Positions 35,123 through 48,043 are shown, counted from the stretch's first letter. The stretch is DNA of 64,000 nt from Halicephalobus mephisto (GCA_009193035.1 SWDT01000001.1:1674001-1738000), one strand, 5' to 3'. A program made the numbers and translations. Notes: generated by a model from the sequence alone, not told the origin.

Positions 35123-36967
35123 CGAAAAATTAATTTTCTGTTTTATTAATTACTTTCCATAGTGTAATAAGACCACCTTTCGTTTTGTTCGGGTAAGGCT
35201 GTGTACTTTGAATTATTTGATAACCAAAAATACAGACTTTATGGATGAAATCGAGACATGAATTGTATGAGAGGATTTAAAGAGGACTTGGCTTATCCGG
35301 TAACCAAAAACAGCTCGACACTGAAAATCCGCTCAGTTCCATCATCGAAATTGCTATGATTCTCTAGTAAGAGCTCATTTTGATTGGAAATAGACGTTTT
35401 AGTGAAATGAAAACCCACTAAGAATGCCATAAGCTCCAGACTTTATGCTTTGTCGTGTCAGAAGGAAATTTATCGGAAGACTAAAGGATTGCGCGCTGGG
35501 CGGTCTCATGGTACTAGCTTGTCATCGGCGTTGCCCCACAAGCAAAAATTTTAGAAGACAAAAATCTTTCTCTCGGCGCTTTGCTTTTTTACTGCAAGTG
35601 AGAAATTTGGGAGAACTAAAATTGTCAAACTGCTTAATTTTCCTTGGAACGCGCAAAACTGACTTGCTTTTGAACGATCCGGACTCAGGGACGCAAATAA
35701 CCGGCCAGCCACACCTGAATGGTCATTCTGAGAAATTCTTTCCAAGGTACAAGCGCCACTTGTCTTGGAGCATAGATACTTGAATCCAGGAATTCCTTGC
35801 TCCCCCACTTATCTGTTACATATGCGATTTTATTTTGGGTATATTTTCCGCCTCTCGAAATAACCAAAAAACCGCTGGCAATTTTCCCCAGATTTGATTT
35901 GTTTGCTTAGTAGTCCATGCAGAAGACGAGCATACCGGAGTCCGGTTTCACTTGTGGAATTGGCCCGTGTCGTAGTTCTTTGCATATCTTTTATATTATT
36001 GCAAAGAAAATTCGAATTAAACAGATTCCAGATTGCGTAATCGCAATTTTTGGTCGCTCAAAAGTTAGTCTCTCGCTGTACAGAACCGGCTTGTCCCGTC
36101 GAAAACAGATTTTCGTTGAACTCTGAAGCACAACTGACTCGAACGAGATGCCGGAGCCTTTTCTCGAACGAGTTCTCAATGGATGATCCATCGACTGGGT
36201 AGATCCGAACTTTCATTATTGTTATAAAATCGACAACTTTGTTTGCAATTCCCCTAATTGATTTCGGGTTATTGTCTCCTTGTCGGGAAACAGGTGTGAA
36301 AACCAATCCAAGGACATGAAGGATCGGTCCTCAAATTTCTTTTAAACTTCTTGTTCATCCGTTTTTCTCCTTTATGTCATGGAAATCCTCCGGTTTGTTA
36401 CACTTTCCCTAGTGCTTTAGTCGAGTGACTGCTTGGTTGAGAAAAACAAGTTTCATAAACTGTTAGCTGACCAAAAAAGAAAGCGACAGGATACAGTTTT
36501 AGCTGCTTTTTGTCCTGAGGGTATGAAGTGGGACCGATCGCTCCCTAGTTAAGCTAAAACACGCGAGAAACAATATTTCGCGAGACATGCTTGCTGTCTT
36601 AAGGATAATCCCAAGACTCATTAATAGCGATTCCGAACAACTACAAAAAAGAGCCGACTGTCGTTTTGGTTGACCGTTGTCCCCGAAAATCATCTCTGTA
36701 AGCCCATAGATCGGATTTGTAGCACATAAGTAGTTAGGTACACAATGTCACGTAATTGATTTTGTAAGATGTTGATTTTTGTCCATTCTATAGAAAAAAC
36801 TGACCTTTTTAAAATTGTTTCCTATTCAGTAATTTTAAATTTCATCACAGAGAGTAAATCCCCATTTAATCTCGTTGATGAATCACAATGGCCTTGATCG
36901 ATGAGATTCGCGGACCTGTTTATCGTGTTCGTCTATTTTGTAATGATATTTTTTCAGAAGAAAAAAC
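35123..36967. other. Intergenic, PTR gene to small secreted gene
   Basis: About 1.8 kb with no supported gene. Open frames such as 35445-35783 lack domains, signal sequence and splice context. The promoter of the gene at 36968 should be at the right end. Confidence 0.4.
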
Positions 36968-37530
36968 ATGAAACATTTTCTTCTCCTCGTAATCTTTGGT
37001 GTCGTCAGCATCTTTGCTCAGTCTAATGATACTGTAACGGATCAAATGAGTAAGCATCCTTAGAAAGTAATTAACTAAAGTAATCCCCTTTAGTGGCTGG
37101 CTCTAACGAAACGATGTCCATGGAATCCCCAGATGCCAATGTCTCAGAGGCTGATCCCATAGAATCCAAGCAAACTCTTAGTCTCCAATCTGCAGAAAAA
37201 TCAACTGCCAAGGATGACGACAACAGCAAGTTGGCCTCCAGTGCTGTAGATACTGTAGGTAATGCAGCCAAAAGTACCAAGGATGCCATCGGCAACGTTG
37301 CTGGTGAGTTCCATTATTCGAAATAAACCGATATTGAGCAACACTTTTCAGGATCAGTAAGCGATACCGTCTCCAACGCCGCTCAGACAATCAGCAACCA
37401 GGCTTCAGAAGCGACTTCAGCCGTAGGCGAGGAATTGTCCAATATCACCGGAAACGGATCCACAGGACTTTCTTTGGTTACTTCATTTGGTATCATTGCC
37501 CTCGTCTTCAGCAGTATTCGCTTCTTCTAA
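36968..37530 (+). CDS. Small LEA-like protein with signal peptide and probable GPI anchor
   Basis: Three exons (36968-37049, 37094-37303, 37352-37530) give 471 nt, 156 aa. The N-terminal signal peptide is KHFLLLVIFGVVSIFAQS. The mature part is acidic, Ser/Thr-rich, cysteine-free and carries NxS/T sites (SNDTVT, SNETMS, LSNITGNGS). Residues about 77-120 show a regular 11-residue pattern, seen as AVDTVGNAAKS, TKDAIGNVAGS, VSDTVSNAAQT and ISNQASEATSA. Such 11-mers form amphipathic helices in group 3 LEA and related proteins. The C-terminus (small residues NGSTG, then TSFGIIALVFSSIRFF with no charged tail beyond one Arg) looks like a GPI-attachment signal; a simple membrane anchor is the alternative. 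Function unknown; a desiccation or surface-coat role would be a guess. AATAAA at 37678-37683. Confidence 0.75.
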
Positions 37531-37742
37531 ATTCAATCGCCGTTTTATATCTTCCTTTCCGAGTTATTTTGTAATGACTAAGATATTTCAATTTAGATTA
37601 TTTTTATGCACAGCATTTTATCTTAATTTTAAGCTTAATTAAAAGACCAATATTATTTAATTTGAAACGTAGAATTTAATAAATTATAGTTGCTATTGGT
37701 GACAGATAAATACAAGTGACCTGAGGTAACCAGTCATCTCCT

Positions 37743-38283
37743 TCATTGAGGATTGTTATCAGCTATCAATCGGGCTTCTAGGAGTTCCACTAATCTTCTC
37801 ATATCTTTTACCTGGGTAGCAATTTTCTTAGCGTCCCTCATAGACTCAGATAACTCTTCTGCTTTAGCCACTAGCTGAAAGCCATGCTTTTAACACTATT
37901 CATATATCAAAACATACTTTGTACATGCTCTTTATACTAACATCAACGTTGTCGCATGTAGAATTGATACAAGTTGCGTATGTCTGCATGTGCTCCAATG
38001 TCAAATCACTCATGCCCCGTAAAGAACCTCGCAAATCCCTCAAACACATATCAATGTTGGAGGAAATTGTTCTGGCTTGGATTTCAAGATCGTGGATAAC
38101 ATGAGGATCAGGAATAAGGTCATCTGAAGGCCTCCTTTGTCTGGGAGTTCTATGTTCTGTTCGTGGAGCACCAACTCTGGCGGGACGATGCTCAGGGGAA
38201 CTCATCAGAGAAGGATTCGAAGAAGATGATGGACTATCTATGTTCGATGGACCTGGGTCGTCTTTTACTATTATCTCTGACAT
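37743..38283 (-). CDS. BORCS6: BORC complex subunit 6 (lyspersin-like)
   Basis: BORC sits on lysosomes and recruits Arl8 for kinesin-driven transport. Two exons (37918-38283 and 37743-37874) joined by a 43-nt intron give 165 aa. The first 60 residues are disordered, rich in Ser, Pro and Arg. The rest is a coiled-coil: HDLEIQARTISSNIDMCLRD, MSDLTLEHMQTYATCINSTC, NVDVSIKSMYKLVAKAEEL, then IATQVKDMRRLVELLEARL. This follows the lyspersin C-terminal pattern (HDLE.QAR..S..LD, QTY..AV, VD.SIK.MY.L.A.CEEL, QI.DI...L..LE). The start is the only ATG ahead of the conserved part in this frame. The two genes at 37530 and 37743 are convergent with only about 210 nt between stops. Identification rests on pattern memory and is likely, not certain. 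Confidence 0.75.
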
Positions 38284-41200
38284 CTATAAGATAAAAAGAC
38301 AAGTATTATGATGAAAAAAGAAAAGTCAAAACAAAGCAAACGCGAAAGGAGAAACGAGAGCTCAACTGGCGGTCGATATATGGAAAGAAATAGCAGTCCG
38401 CTTTGGCGTTATTCATGAAACGTCCCATTGGCGGGTTTCTTCATTTCAGCTATCATGCAAAATGTGAAAATTTAGCATTTGCTTCCATTTCTCCCAAATT
38501 AACCTGATTAATGAATTAAAAACACATACGATAAATGGCATTTCATAATCATTCCTTATTCATATAAATAGCCACCGATATTAATTTTATAAATGCCAAT
38601 CGAAACTCCGAACTACATTTCTAATTCAGATTTATGTAATTTTGACTTCAAATTCTCATGACTTAAAAAATAGAATTAGCCTCTCGCCTGAGTAAGAGTT
38701 CTTATATCACGTGAGGTTCTTGGATTATATTTACGGTAGTCTGTATCTTAAAAATTATAAGCATGACATCATTTATTATAATATTATTTAGTATCAAAGT
38801 TGTTTTTAAGCTTGCGAGAAAAAGATGTGTCAAATGAAATACGTAAAAATGTACAACGAAAATCCTGATGATCATGATGAAGTTATTCATTCCAAAGTAC
38901 AAACGTGCATTCTTGTCAAAAACAAGTTAAGAAAATGACTACATCAACTCAAGTAAGCTTTGTAATTAATGTTATTTTATGTTTTTGCTACCAGTGTTAA
39001 AAACATGTTTACTGTAAAATAAATTTGTCGTGGGAGAAATTCGTTGATCGACCCCTAAAGAAGAGCGTGGGCCACATCAACGTCCACGGTAAATCTCATT
39101 GGCTTGTCCTTATTCATCCAGCTTACAGTAGTTCTTTCCTAATATAAAATTATTTTTGGAGAGAATTAGTTTTTTAGTCTAGTTAAAATTCTAATCTTGC
39201 TTTACTAGTAAAGGGACAATGAAGAATGAGTAAAAAAATTGATTAAATCCCTTTTTACTTTTGCCGGAAGTGAATCCATCGCTTAGCTTTTGAATAGAAT
39301 AGAAAACCTCCTCATTTTGGATTAATTTTCAAAATTTCTACGGAATTTAAAATTAATCTCACTGTGATCGTGTTATAACGTCAGGTAAAAACATGTTTTG
39401 TCACTCAGAAATTATGTTTATATAAAATTAATTTCCCCAGTTGATATTTATTTATATATACATCTGGAATTTGTTTTATAATCATGTTTCATATTTGCTG
39501 TTCATTGACCACGCAGTTAGAAAAGTGTAGGTAGAAAATAAAACTTGCTTTTTCCTTTAAGAAAAACAATTACTAGTACGTTTGAATCCAATGATTATTT
39601 CGTTTATAGTTTTAGCCAAATAGCTTCTTGTTGGCCCTTTCTAAGTAAATTACGGGATATGGGACTAAAGGGCCAAACAGCATGGAGTTAATTGATATTT
39701 ATTCTGCCTTCTGTTAGTTTCTGATGATAAACACCTGCCCAAAGTTATATATAAAATTAAGTTAAGGTTAAATGCATTATGTTTGTGAATGAAATTGGTA
39801 GCAACTTGTCGACTACTTTTCTAACCTTTATACAATCCCTTCTTACACTTTCTGTCTCCAGCATTTAATTTAGGCTTCAATATGATATTTCCCCTTTGAC
39901 GCACTCATCCCAGGCTTTACGACCCAGGGCCAAATGTCGAAGCAAAATGACTCTACGGTTTGTACATGACTTCATTTTGACATTATGGATACTTATAATA
40001 GACCATATCTTCAGGAACTTCTTAATCCTATTCGCCTTGAAATGGCAAATTAATCTTAAATTTGTCACGAGACAAAGTTGATCTCTAAAATGGTTCCTAA
40101 GCTTTTCTGTATTTATAATAGTGAATTCAAACAAGACTATCTCTGTACCAAGAAATCATTGTTCATAAACATGCCTTAAGGAAGTTGTAAGAGCTTGTTT
40201 TCAATCCGATAATTAGTTTTCCAAAAACCTGTGCTCTGACGTTTTGCGCTTAAATTGCGGAAGCCTTTGGTGAATTTTCGTTGATTTGCGTCTAGCATTA
40301 ATATTCTCTAAAGTACATTACTGGTAAGGAAGTCCAAAGATCTTTAAGAATGATGTTGGAAGAATTCTAATTTTCTTCGAGAATTTATATTTTTGTCCAT
40401 CATTATGATTCTTGATCCTTAATACTGAAAGAGTAGAGGGATTATTGTAATGCGTAATTTTTCTAATTCTAGTTGATCATAAACAAATGTGCACTCAAAA
40501 AAATTTACGGAGGTGGTTGTTTTATGAGCCCCAGTTTGCAATTTTTTTAATTTTCGGAAATTTAGCGAGGAACAGGCTACAGAATTCCTTCCCCCTCGAG
40601 TACTTATCTAATTATGTAGATGAATGTGGGGATGGGTTTCGGTACTGCAAACGCTGTGAATATCGTTGTTGTACTTACTATTTCCGGTAAATTAATTTTT
40701 GCGTAACCTCATTTACGACTTGTGTACTCCATTCTCTTTGTAATAAAAGATGGATTTAAAGCTCATTTTCTCTTTACTCAATGATTATGACTCGTTGAGA
40801 ATGGGAATGACAGTTATGTATGAATAAATTCTTACCCAATCATGGGGGAAAATTGAATCTGTGACATTCGTCTGTTTGAAAAATGTAATTTCCGTTTATT
40901 TCCCTGTCTCCCGTCGCAATTGTTTTATTTTGAAATGTCAGCAAAAACTTTTTAATGGGATTTATGCTGCACTTTATGTGAATTAAAATTCTTTGTTCTA
41001 GTAATAAATTTTACCTTGGAATTTTATTTTTACTCATTAATGACCATTCAACTGCGAGTACTTTAAGTTTCGGATCTGTGGTCCTTTGTTCGTACTTTCT
41101 GACGCAAGTTTTTTCGAAATACCGGTCTTTTCCTGTTTACTTAAATATTAAGTTAGTTCTTTCAGCCTCAGTAAATTCTGACTATTTTTCGTTGACTATG

Positions 41201-41353
41201 TCTAACTGTTACGGTACGGTAGCAGGGCCTTCTAATACCAATGATGCTGACTACTTTTGTATCTACAAATCTCAGGGAGAAAACATGGAGTTGCATCATG
41301 AGGTATACAGTAGTCCAGGACTATGTGACAAGTATTATGTAAATTACCCAAGA
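38284..41353. other. Gene-poor interval
   Basis: About 3 kb, AT-rich, between BORCS6 (minus) and the small secreted gene (plus). A 67-codon frame at 40487-40690 ends Cys-rich (CGDGFRYCKRCEYRCC) but has no signal peptide or splice context, so it is not called. A slightly G+C-richer patch lies near 39030-39110. Confidence 0.4.
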
Positions 41354-41789
41354 ATGAGTAGCAGAGTATTTTTGCTTTTATTTATTATGGTTCTATTTCC
41401 GATGAGTAATGCAGCGACTTTTTTCTATGGAGGTTTGTTATTGCTTTCAACTGGGTTTTTATTGGGAAATCGTTTTAGCCAGTGATGGGGAAAGCAAATC
41501 AGCCACAGAATTATCATTGTTTGCCAATACAGTATCCAACGATAACCTTCCAAAGATCACGAACAGTGACCTTTATAATGTTTTCACTTTCTGCAAATTG
41601 CTTCCGAAACTCGAAGAAATGGGCAAACTTAAGCCCAACAGGGAATCCATGGCCATCTGTAAGAAGCTTATTGAGATGTTGCAGCCCATGTTCAAAACCA
41701 AAAGTGGAGCCGAATCGAAAAACCGTTCTGAAAGCAGCTCCATTTTGAGACACAGAAGGAAACGAAAATCCCGAATGATCTTTGTTTGA
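41354..41789 (+). CDS. Small secreted protein with basic tail (unknown)
   Basis: Two exons (41354-41432, 41479-41789) with a 46-nt intron give 390 nt, 129 aa. The signal peptide is SSRVFLLLFIMVLFPMSNA. The mature protein has two cysteines in a helical segment (FCKLLPKLEEMGKLKPNR, then ICKKLIEMLQPMF) and a very basic end (LRHRRKRKSRMIF). The arrangement fits a small secreted factor or peptide precursor; the basic run could be a processing site. I do not recognise the family. The frame is open upstream to 41078, but the ATG at 41354 gives a clean signal peptide and is preferred. AATAAA at 41955-41960. Confidence 0.6.
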
Positions 41790-42515
41790 AATTAGACTCT
41801 TTAATGAATGACCTTCAAGTGATGTCATGGGAACAAAACTATCAACTTTGGTTCATTCACCGCATCTGTCTTTCCGCAACACGGCTTTCACCAGTTGAAC
41901 CCAATTGTCATCATTTTCGTTATATACAGTAGTATCGAATGTTGTTTGCTTGAAAATAAAAATAATCCGTTAAAATTTAATTCATAAGTAATAATCTTTA
42001 TGCATCAAATATTAACTCTATATAAACTTTGGAAAAATCATGCACACAAAATCGAATGCGGATTAAGGCCACAAACATCATCTGATGCAATAATGCACCG
42101 GAAGAGAGCCGTTTATTTGAGAGATTTCTTGAAAGAACATTATGAAGATAAACAATTGCGTAGAAGACATGGAATTGGCACAGGAAGCAGTAATCATTTA
42201 AATATCAGAAAATAACCTTAGACAATGAGGCTGGAGGGACTGATTGTCATTCGAATGCTCAGTGAGCAATGTAGGCTTGTGGAAGTGACGATGAAATGCA
42301 AACTAGAAATGCGATTCAGAATCTCTCGACGATTCTGTCAATAGATTCAATGCTGGATCGGTGTTCCTAAAGATATCTTTCAATTTCGAATCAAATCGGG
42401 AAAGTAACAGCAAGAAGACAGCAAAAGCAAACCAAAACAAAATAGTAATGCAACAAAGGAAGATTCTAACTACTGATAAAGTAACTGAAGAACAGCAAAA
42501 TAAATTATTAAGTTG
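41790..42515. other. Region between the small secreted gene and the flippase 3' end
   Basis: The two genes are convergent. A possible alternative last exon of the flippase lies at 42316-42366 (minus). A 71-codon plus-strand frame at 42000-42215 is not supported by any domain. Confidence 0.4.
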
Positions 42516-45500
42516 TTATACCTGAGTTTCTTGATGTCTTCTTTGTTTGCTGACAAATCTTGGAGCGGATGAAGTATCACTACTTCCATTAGATCCAGGA
42601 AGAGGCATGGGAGATGATCGGACGTGGGCATCTATAGGTCTTCTATTTGCTCCTGGTTGAGGTGGCATATTTGGAGGGTTCACAGGGAAGTTGGTTGAAA
42701 TTCCCCGGGGAGTACGTCTCATAGGAGCAGTTACAGCGGTGTACCCTGGATGAGTTGGTTTTGAAGTTGTCTGAGTCGACTCTGAAGGTACTGGAGTGAG
42801 TTGAGCTGGCCAGGAAGCAGGCAGAGGATCATCTCCTTGATTTACAGTAATACTATGAGTTGTTGACATCGAGCTGTGAGTTCTCGAACCAGAATCACTA
42901 GGTGGAGTTTGGGCACACGACCTAGAGGTTGCAGCCACCATAGGATTAGAAGGGGCTTCAGCAATCGGAGATAAGATTTTCTTAGACGATTGTGGCTGTT
43001 TGAGGTGCTCAATATCTCTGAATAGTTTTCCTTTGGCGATGAGGTCTGCAAATCCTTGGGAGTGAGAGAAGGCGTAACCGGATCGAAGAGATCCCCGACG
43101 ACTTCTTCTTGTAATGGCAGTTCTCGGTAGTTGTTTGAACTCCCCATCCGCTTCTCTGGCAGCTTTTTCTGGGTGTTTCCTTCTGACTCTAAGTCTATCG
43201 GCATAGGATGGATGAGTATCAAACCAAAAGAATCTATTCAGCATTATTGGTAAGAGCAAAATAGCTCCTACCAATAATAGCGTAAACCAGAACTGAGGAG
43301 ATGCGAGTGATCTGAATATCACACCGTACGACATTTCTGCCTGAGTATTCTGCAGCATTCTGATTGGAAGAACTTGGTAGAGGATAATTACGAGGACAAT
43401 ATAGAAAGCCAAAGATCCCCAGATGACAATATGAGTAAACACAGTCCAGTACGCTGTGTCCAACATGATTTGACCAGTTACGGCGATAATCAAGGAAGTG
43501 AAAGCTGTGAAGGCCAGCATCGAATAGTCGTTCATATCTCTTCCAGAACTATCAGTAGCATGATAGAGGGCTCCATAAGGGATGAAGAAGATGACAAGTG
43601 AGCTCGCCATTCCATGGAAAACAGAGTAGATGAATATCCTCATGTTGAAGAAAAGATTGTACTGCCCTGGAATATACAGTTTCGGGTATTTTAAACTGTA
43701 CTCGTCATTGACGTCTTGATCAAAGACCCCCATTGCCAGAACAGGAAGAGCAGTGAAGAACAAGTTGTAGCACGTGATCATTACAGGATCATAAACGGTC
43801 TGAGCTGAGTATCCGCTGAAGAAAGAGTACCAGAAGTGTGTCAACGTGAAGGAGAAGTTTTTGTAGAAGAAATACCGCAAGAATTTGCACATTCTATAAT
43901 AAGACCATCTACCATGAACAAGGAGAAGTCGTTGAAGGAACCGAAACTGGGCGATACTGAAGTCAGAAGCCAAAACAGCTTGCATTCCTTCTTGTCCAGA
44001 TATTCCGACCCCTATGTGAGCTGTTTTGATCATTGAGACATCATTAGCTCCATCTCCAACCGAAAGAGTGACGGCTTTCTTGTTCTTCTTGACCAAATCA
44101 ACAACTTGGGCTTTTTGAAGAGGAGTTACGCGGCAACAGATAACAGACTAAATTATTTATTCATCAGATGGGATGATGTAAACATTATACTTACCACCAT
44201 CAAGCAGCCAATCTCTAGGAACATCCGTTCAAACTTCGGTTTCAAGGCATGGACGAGAGAACTACCATTTATCACTAGAGCATATCCATCTTGTGGAGGA
44301 AGATTTGGGTCTTTTGCTTCTTGGAGAGGCTGGATATTTGTTGGACTCTTTGGCAGATAGCTATCACCTCCAGAAATAGTGGGTGGAGAATGAGGGAGCG
44401 CGGATTCTGAATGGAACTGAGTGATATTGTAGTTATAATTCTGCCCTGGACCGCCATAGTTGTCATAGAATGCACTATTCCCTGGTGTATTCTAAAATGG
44501 CACAATTATTAAGGATATTACTCCACTGATAAGCTTGCAACAAATTTAGTTTGTAAACAAAGAAAGCTTCGGCTCAAAATAAGTGCGATATCAAGGAAAC
44601 CAAAGTTACTGAAAATCACTATACGTTGGAGATTTTACCGTTGAAAACAATCGGGATTGACCAGGATTTTGATCGTAAAGATGTCGCGATCCGGCTTTAG
44701 TAGCTCCTTCCTCCCGTTCTCTCCGTTCTCTTTCTTCCCTGAGAATCTGGTATTGAAGGTCAATGTATCGTCTGACACTGGCGTTTGGAGATGAGTTAAC
44801 AGAAGGTAGATTGGGAAATAGCTAAAATAGGGAACAGACTGAAGAAGTGAATGATAATGGTAGAAGAGGGAGAATCGGTACACACTTTACATACTGGTGC
44901 AAGTGGGCTAACAAGTGATAAAAAACTTACATTTGGTGAACCTCGCTCGATTCTGCGACGAATATCTTTCAGTTGGACCTCGACTTCAGTTTCTTCCTTG
45001 CCATCGATAACGAAAACTTCCTTCATATCCTCAGTCAAGAGTCTGCAAGAGTAACCGATGTTGATGGCTGTTTCCGTCTTATCTCCAGTCAAGACCCAGA
45101 TTTTGATGTTAGCAGCACTCAGTTTGGCAATTGTCTCGGGAACACCTTCTTGAAGTTTGTCTTCGATTGCAGTTGCTCCAATAAGGATCAATCCAGTCTC
45201 AATTTCGGTATACAGTTCATCGATCTTCTCTTCCTTGTTGTATCTGTCCAGAGAAGCCTCTTTTAATCTAGCTAGCCATTCTCTACAATATCCTTCATCG
45301 ACATCTTTGTAGGCTATACAAAGAGTTCTCAATCCGTCATTCGCAAATTTATCCAAGTGTTGTATCGTAGCGTCCTTTAACAAGGGACTTGTGGAGTCGT
45401 TCAACCTAAAAACAATCCTTTAATAATCATTTTAACCGACTTGCGGGTTACATTTCCAAAATTATCGTATCAGCTCCTTTGCAGTATAGTTTGACTTTGC

Positions 45501-48043
45501 CATTTCTGCCCTTTACGATAATAGACATTCTTTTCCGAACATTGTTGAAATCCAGAAGATGCAAGACTTCATAGATTTCGTCTTTCCCATTGACTTCAAT
45601 TGTTATACTTTGTGGAGTTCGTGACTTGAAGACATAGCCGAAATTCCTGGCAGCCGACGTCAAAGCTGCTTCATCCGGACTTTGTGCCTGATACTCCAAA
45701 GTACTTCCTGTTTTCTGCTCAGGCATAACCTAGACACAAGAAATTATTTTTGTTGACAGAATGAAAACACAACAAATATTGACTTACTGTATGACAAAGA
45801 GCAAGTAGTCTCCAAAATTCTTGAACTTCTGGAATTCCTCTTCGTGTATCATCCAGTAGAGACTTATCGTAGAATTTGAAATTTTTCTCTGACCACGGGT
45901 TAAACGAAAAATCCACCGATGGAGTGTTCTGCAATTAGAAATTCATTTTAAAGAAAGTAAAATAAACATACATCGGTGATCTCAACATATTCTTGCCTTT
46001 CATTGATTAGATCGCCGTAAGACCTTCCGTTGATGCTACATTTGTTAAAGGTCATGATATTTTGAGTCAAAGTACCAGTTTTGTCGCTAAAGATGTACTG
46101 TACCTGTCCTAATTCTTCGTTTAATGTTGTCGTCCTAGCCCTTGCAGAAACATCTGACTTGGGATCATACATTTCTCGATCATAGTTGATCCAGAAAGAA
46201 TGGACGAATCTCAGAATCTCCACACTGACGTAGAGTGAAATAGGCACCACCGTATTCAGAAGGATAATATAGGAAAAAAACATCAGGAAAGCGATTATGG
46301 CAATCTGACGAGGACCCTGCTCTTCCGTACTTGGCACAATGGATTTGTCCCATTCCAGATATGAAGTAAAGTACCGACCCGTTGTCCATTCCCATACACC
46401 GCAAAGAATCGTGCAAATCAAGCACATTGCGATTAAAAATAATACAATCTAAAGGGACAATTGCGCTTTTTAAATCTTTGGATGATTAATAAACTTACAC
46501 CCATAATCAAAATATTCAAAAACCTGTCGAGACTCGTTCGTTTGAACTTTGTTTTCCCGCTATTCATCATTAGCTTAGTTTCTCTTCCAGCAAAGACTAC
46601 AACACCGTAACACCATCGGGTATTTCGTAGTCGACAACCTCTTAGAAGCATGTTTTCGTTGGAAATCGGATAGTTATTGTTTCCTATTGTTATTTTCCCC
46701 TCAAATCTGTCCAGTCTGTTGTTCGGTGGTTCACAAGTGATTTGCCCATCAAAATTGGAGATATTTCTGACGATATCCCCAAGAGGCACCGTTTCTGGAA
46801 GAGCACTTCTTGTTTTCAAATTAGTTTCTCCGTCAAGTTCAGCCGTTTCAATATAGCATAACCCGTGAGGTTCGGATGTCGAGAGAACCAGTAAATCCGC
46901 AGCAATAAAATGTTCATTTTCCATACGGATAATATCCCCAACTTTTACATTCATCCACTTTTCCTCTTCTAGTCTGCCATCTCTTACGACATAGGATATC
47001 CTACTATTAACCTGGCTGTCGCTTCGGTGTCTTTGCTAAAATAACTTTCTCTTATCACGAAAGCTACAGTAAGGAACAAGCTTACAATGTCATCATAAGC
47101 ATCTTTCACTGCACTGAACAGAAGTACAATGAAAAGAGGAATAGCGGTTGAGTACCAGGCAATTGAGGAGATCCAAGGGATAAACTGTAAATTTCCAGCT
47201 AAGATCATCAACGAAATTATGAGAACTTACTTGAAGAATCATCAACACCAAAAAGTAGAAATTCGCCAATCTTTGAAATTGTTCAAAGAGGTTCTTAGGC
47301 ACGAAGGTGAGGACGTTGTATTTTGAAGTAACGATGTAGTTATCGGCATACTTGAATTGAGCATTGAAGGCGCGGTCATTCGCTTTAAGAACGCGATCAG
47401 TTTCTCCAATGATTTCGCTAGTCCTTCTGCTTGAAAAACCCTCTCCTTTGGTAGAACTCTTTCCGAAGCACTTAGAACAAATGTCCCCCATTTTCTGAGC
47501 CCACTGGGAAACTAAATTCTGTTTCTGAGGCTTGGATAAGGGTTTCTTCACCGGGTAGGAAAGCTGTGAGATCTTTTTGGCAGATTGGTGAGGAGCTGCT
47601 GCTGCTGCGTGCTGCCTGTAGGCAGCTGACGCTGCTGCTGCTGCGTGCTGCCTGTAGGCAGCTGACGCTGCTAGAGATGCTGGATTGAGTGGATGGACGT
47701 CGAAGACTGTCGCAGGACCCCCGTAGGAATATGATTTTTGTCTCTGTGAAGACTGTGGGGGTTGCCCCGGAGGAGGAGAGTAGATATTCTCCCTGGTTGA
47801 TGGAGAGAATGATACTAAAATGAATTCTTTCGTTTTCTGCTTGTAATATAAGAATCCAACCTCTGAAACCTGTTGAAGCTGAACTAGCGCGACGTTGGTG
47901 GCCACGAAGAGCACTTGGTGGAAGGACCGACTGATGAGTTGTTGGAAAACTAGTAACTGCACTTTCGGCCCTATTGTGGAGGTCTGTTGGCCGCCGTACC
48001 GGGAATGTTGAAGAAGTTGAGGATGTCGACGCAACGTCGTCGA
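42516..48043 (-). CDS. P4-ATPase phospholipid flippase, ATP8B-like
   Basis: P4-ATPases move phospholipids from the outer to the cytosolic leaflet, usually with a CDC50 partner. Eleven exons: 47870-48043, 47231-47814, 47086-47184, 46499-47035, 45972-46448, 45788-45928, 45452-45729, 44931-45405, 44639-44821, 44195-44491 and 42516-44147, about 1625 aa. Diagnostic motifs in order: [10 protein letters not shown] in the A domain, VVPISLYV in TM4 (PISL of flippases), [11 protein letters not shown] with the phosphorylated Asp, [11 protein letters not shown] in the N domain, [13 protein letters not shown] and [18 protein letters not shown]. The C-terminal membrane half ([44 protein letters not shown]) is closest to ATP8B (nematode tat-2/3/4 side). 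Three additions make it long: an N-terminal cytosolic region with Ala/Ser runs, about 160 Pro/Ser-rich residues inserted before the P-domain motif, and a 230-residue disordered tail. The first exon starts mid-codon, so a small 5' exon is missing from this model. Confidence 0.92.
47595..47666. repeat. Perfect 36-bp tandem duplication inside flippase exon
   Basis: Two identical 36-nt copies, 47595-47630 and 47631-47666, lie in frame in the N-terminal cytosolic region. Each encodes [12 protein letters not shown]. Perfect identity suggests a recent or unstable duplication. Confidence 0.9.

Noticed and set aside
35445..35783. 112-codon plus-strand frame downstream of the PTR gene
   Set aside because: No domain or signal sequence; overlaps an equally long frame on the other strand.
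40487..40690. 67-codon frame with Cys-rich end
   Set aside because: No signal peptide, splice context or family; may be chance.
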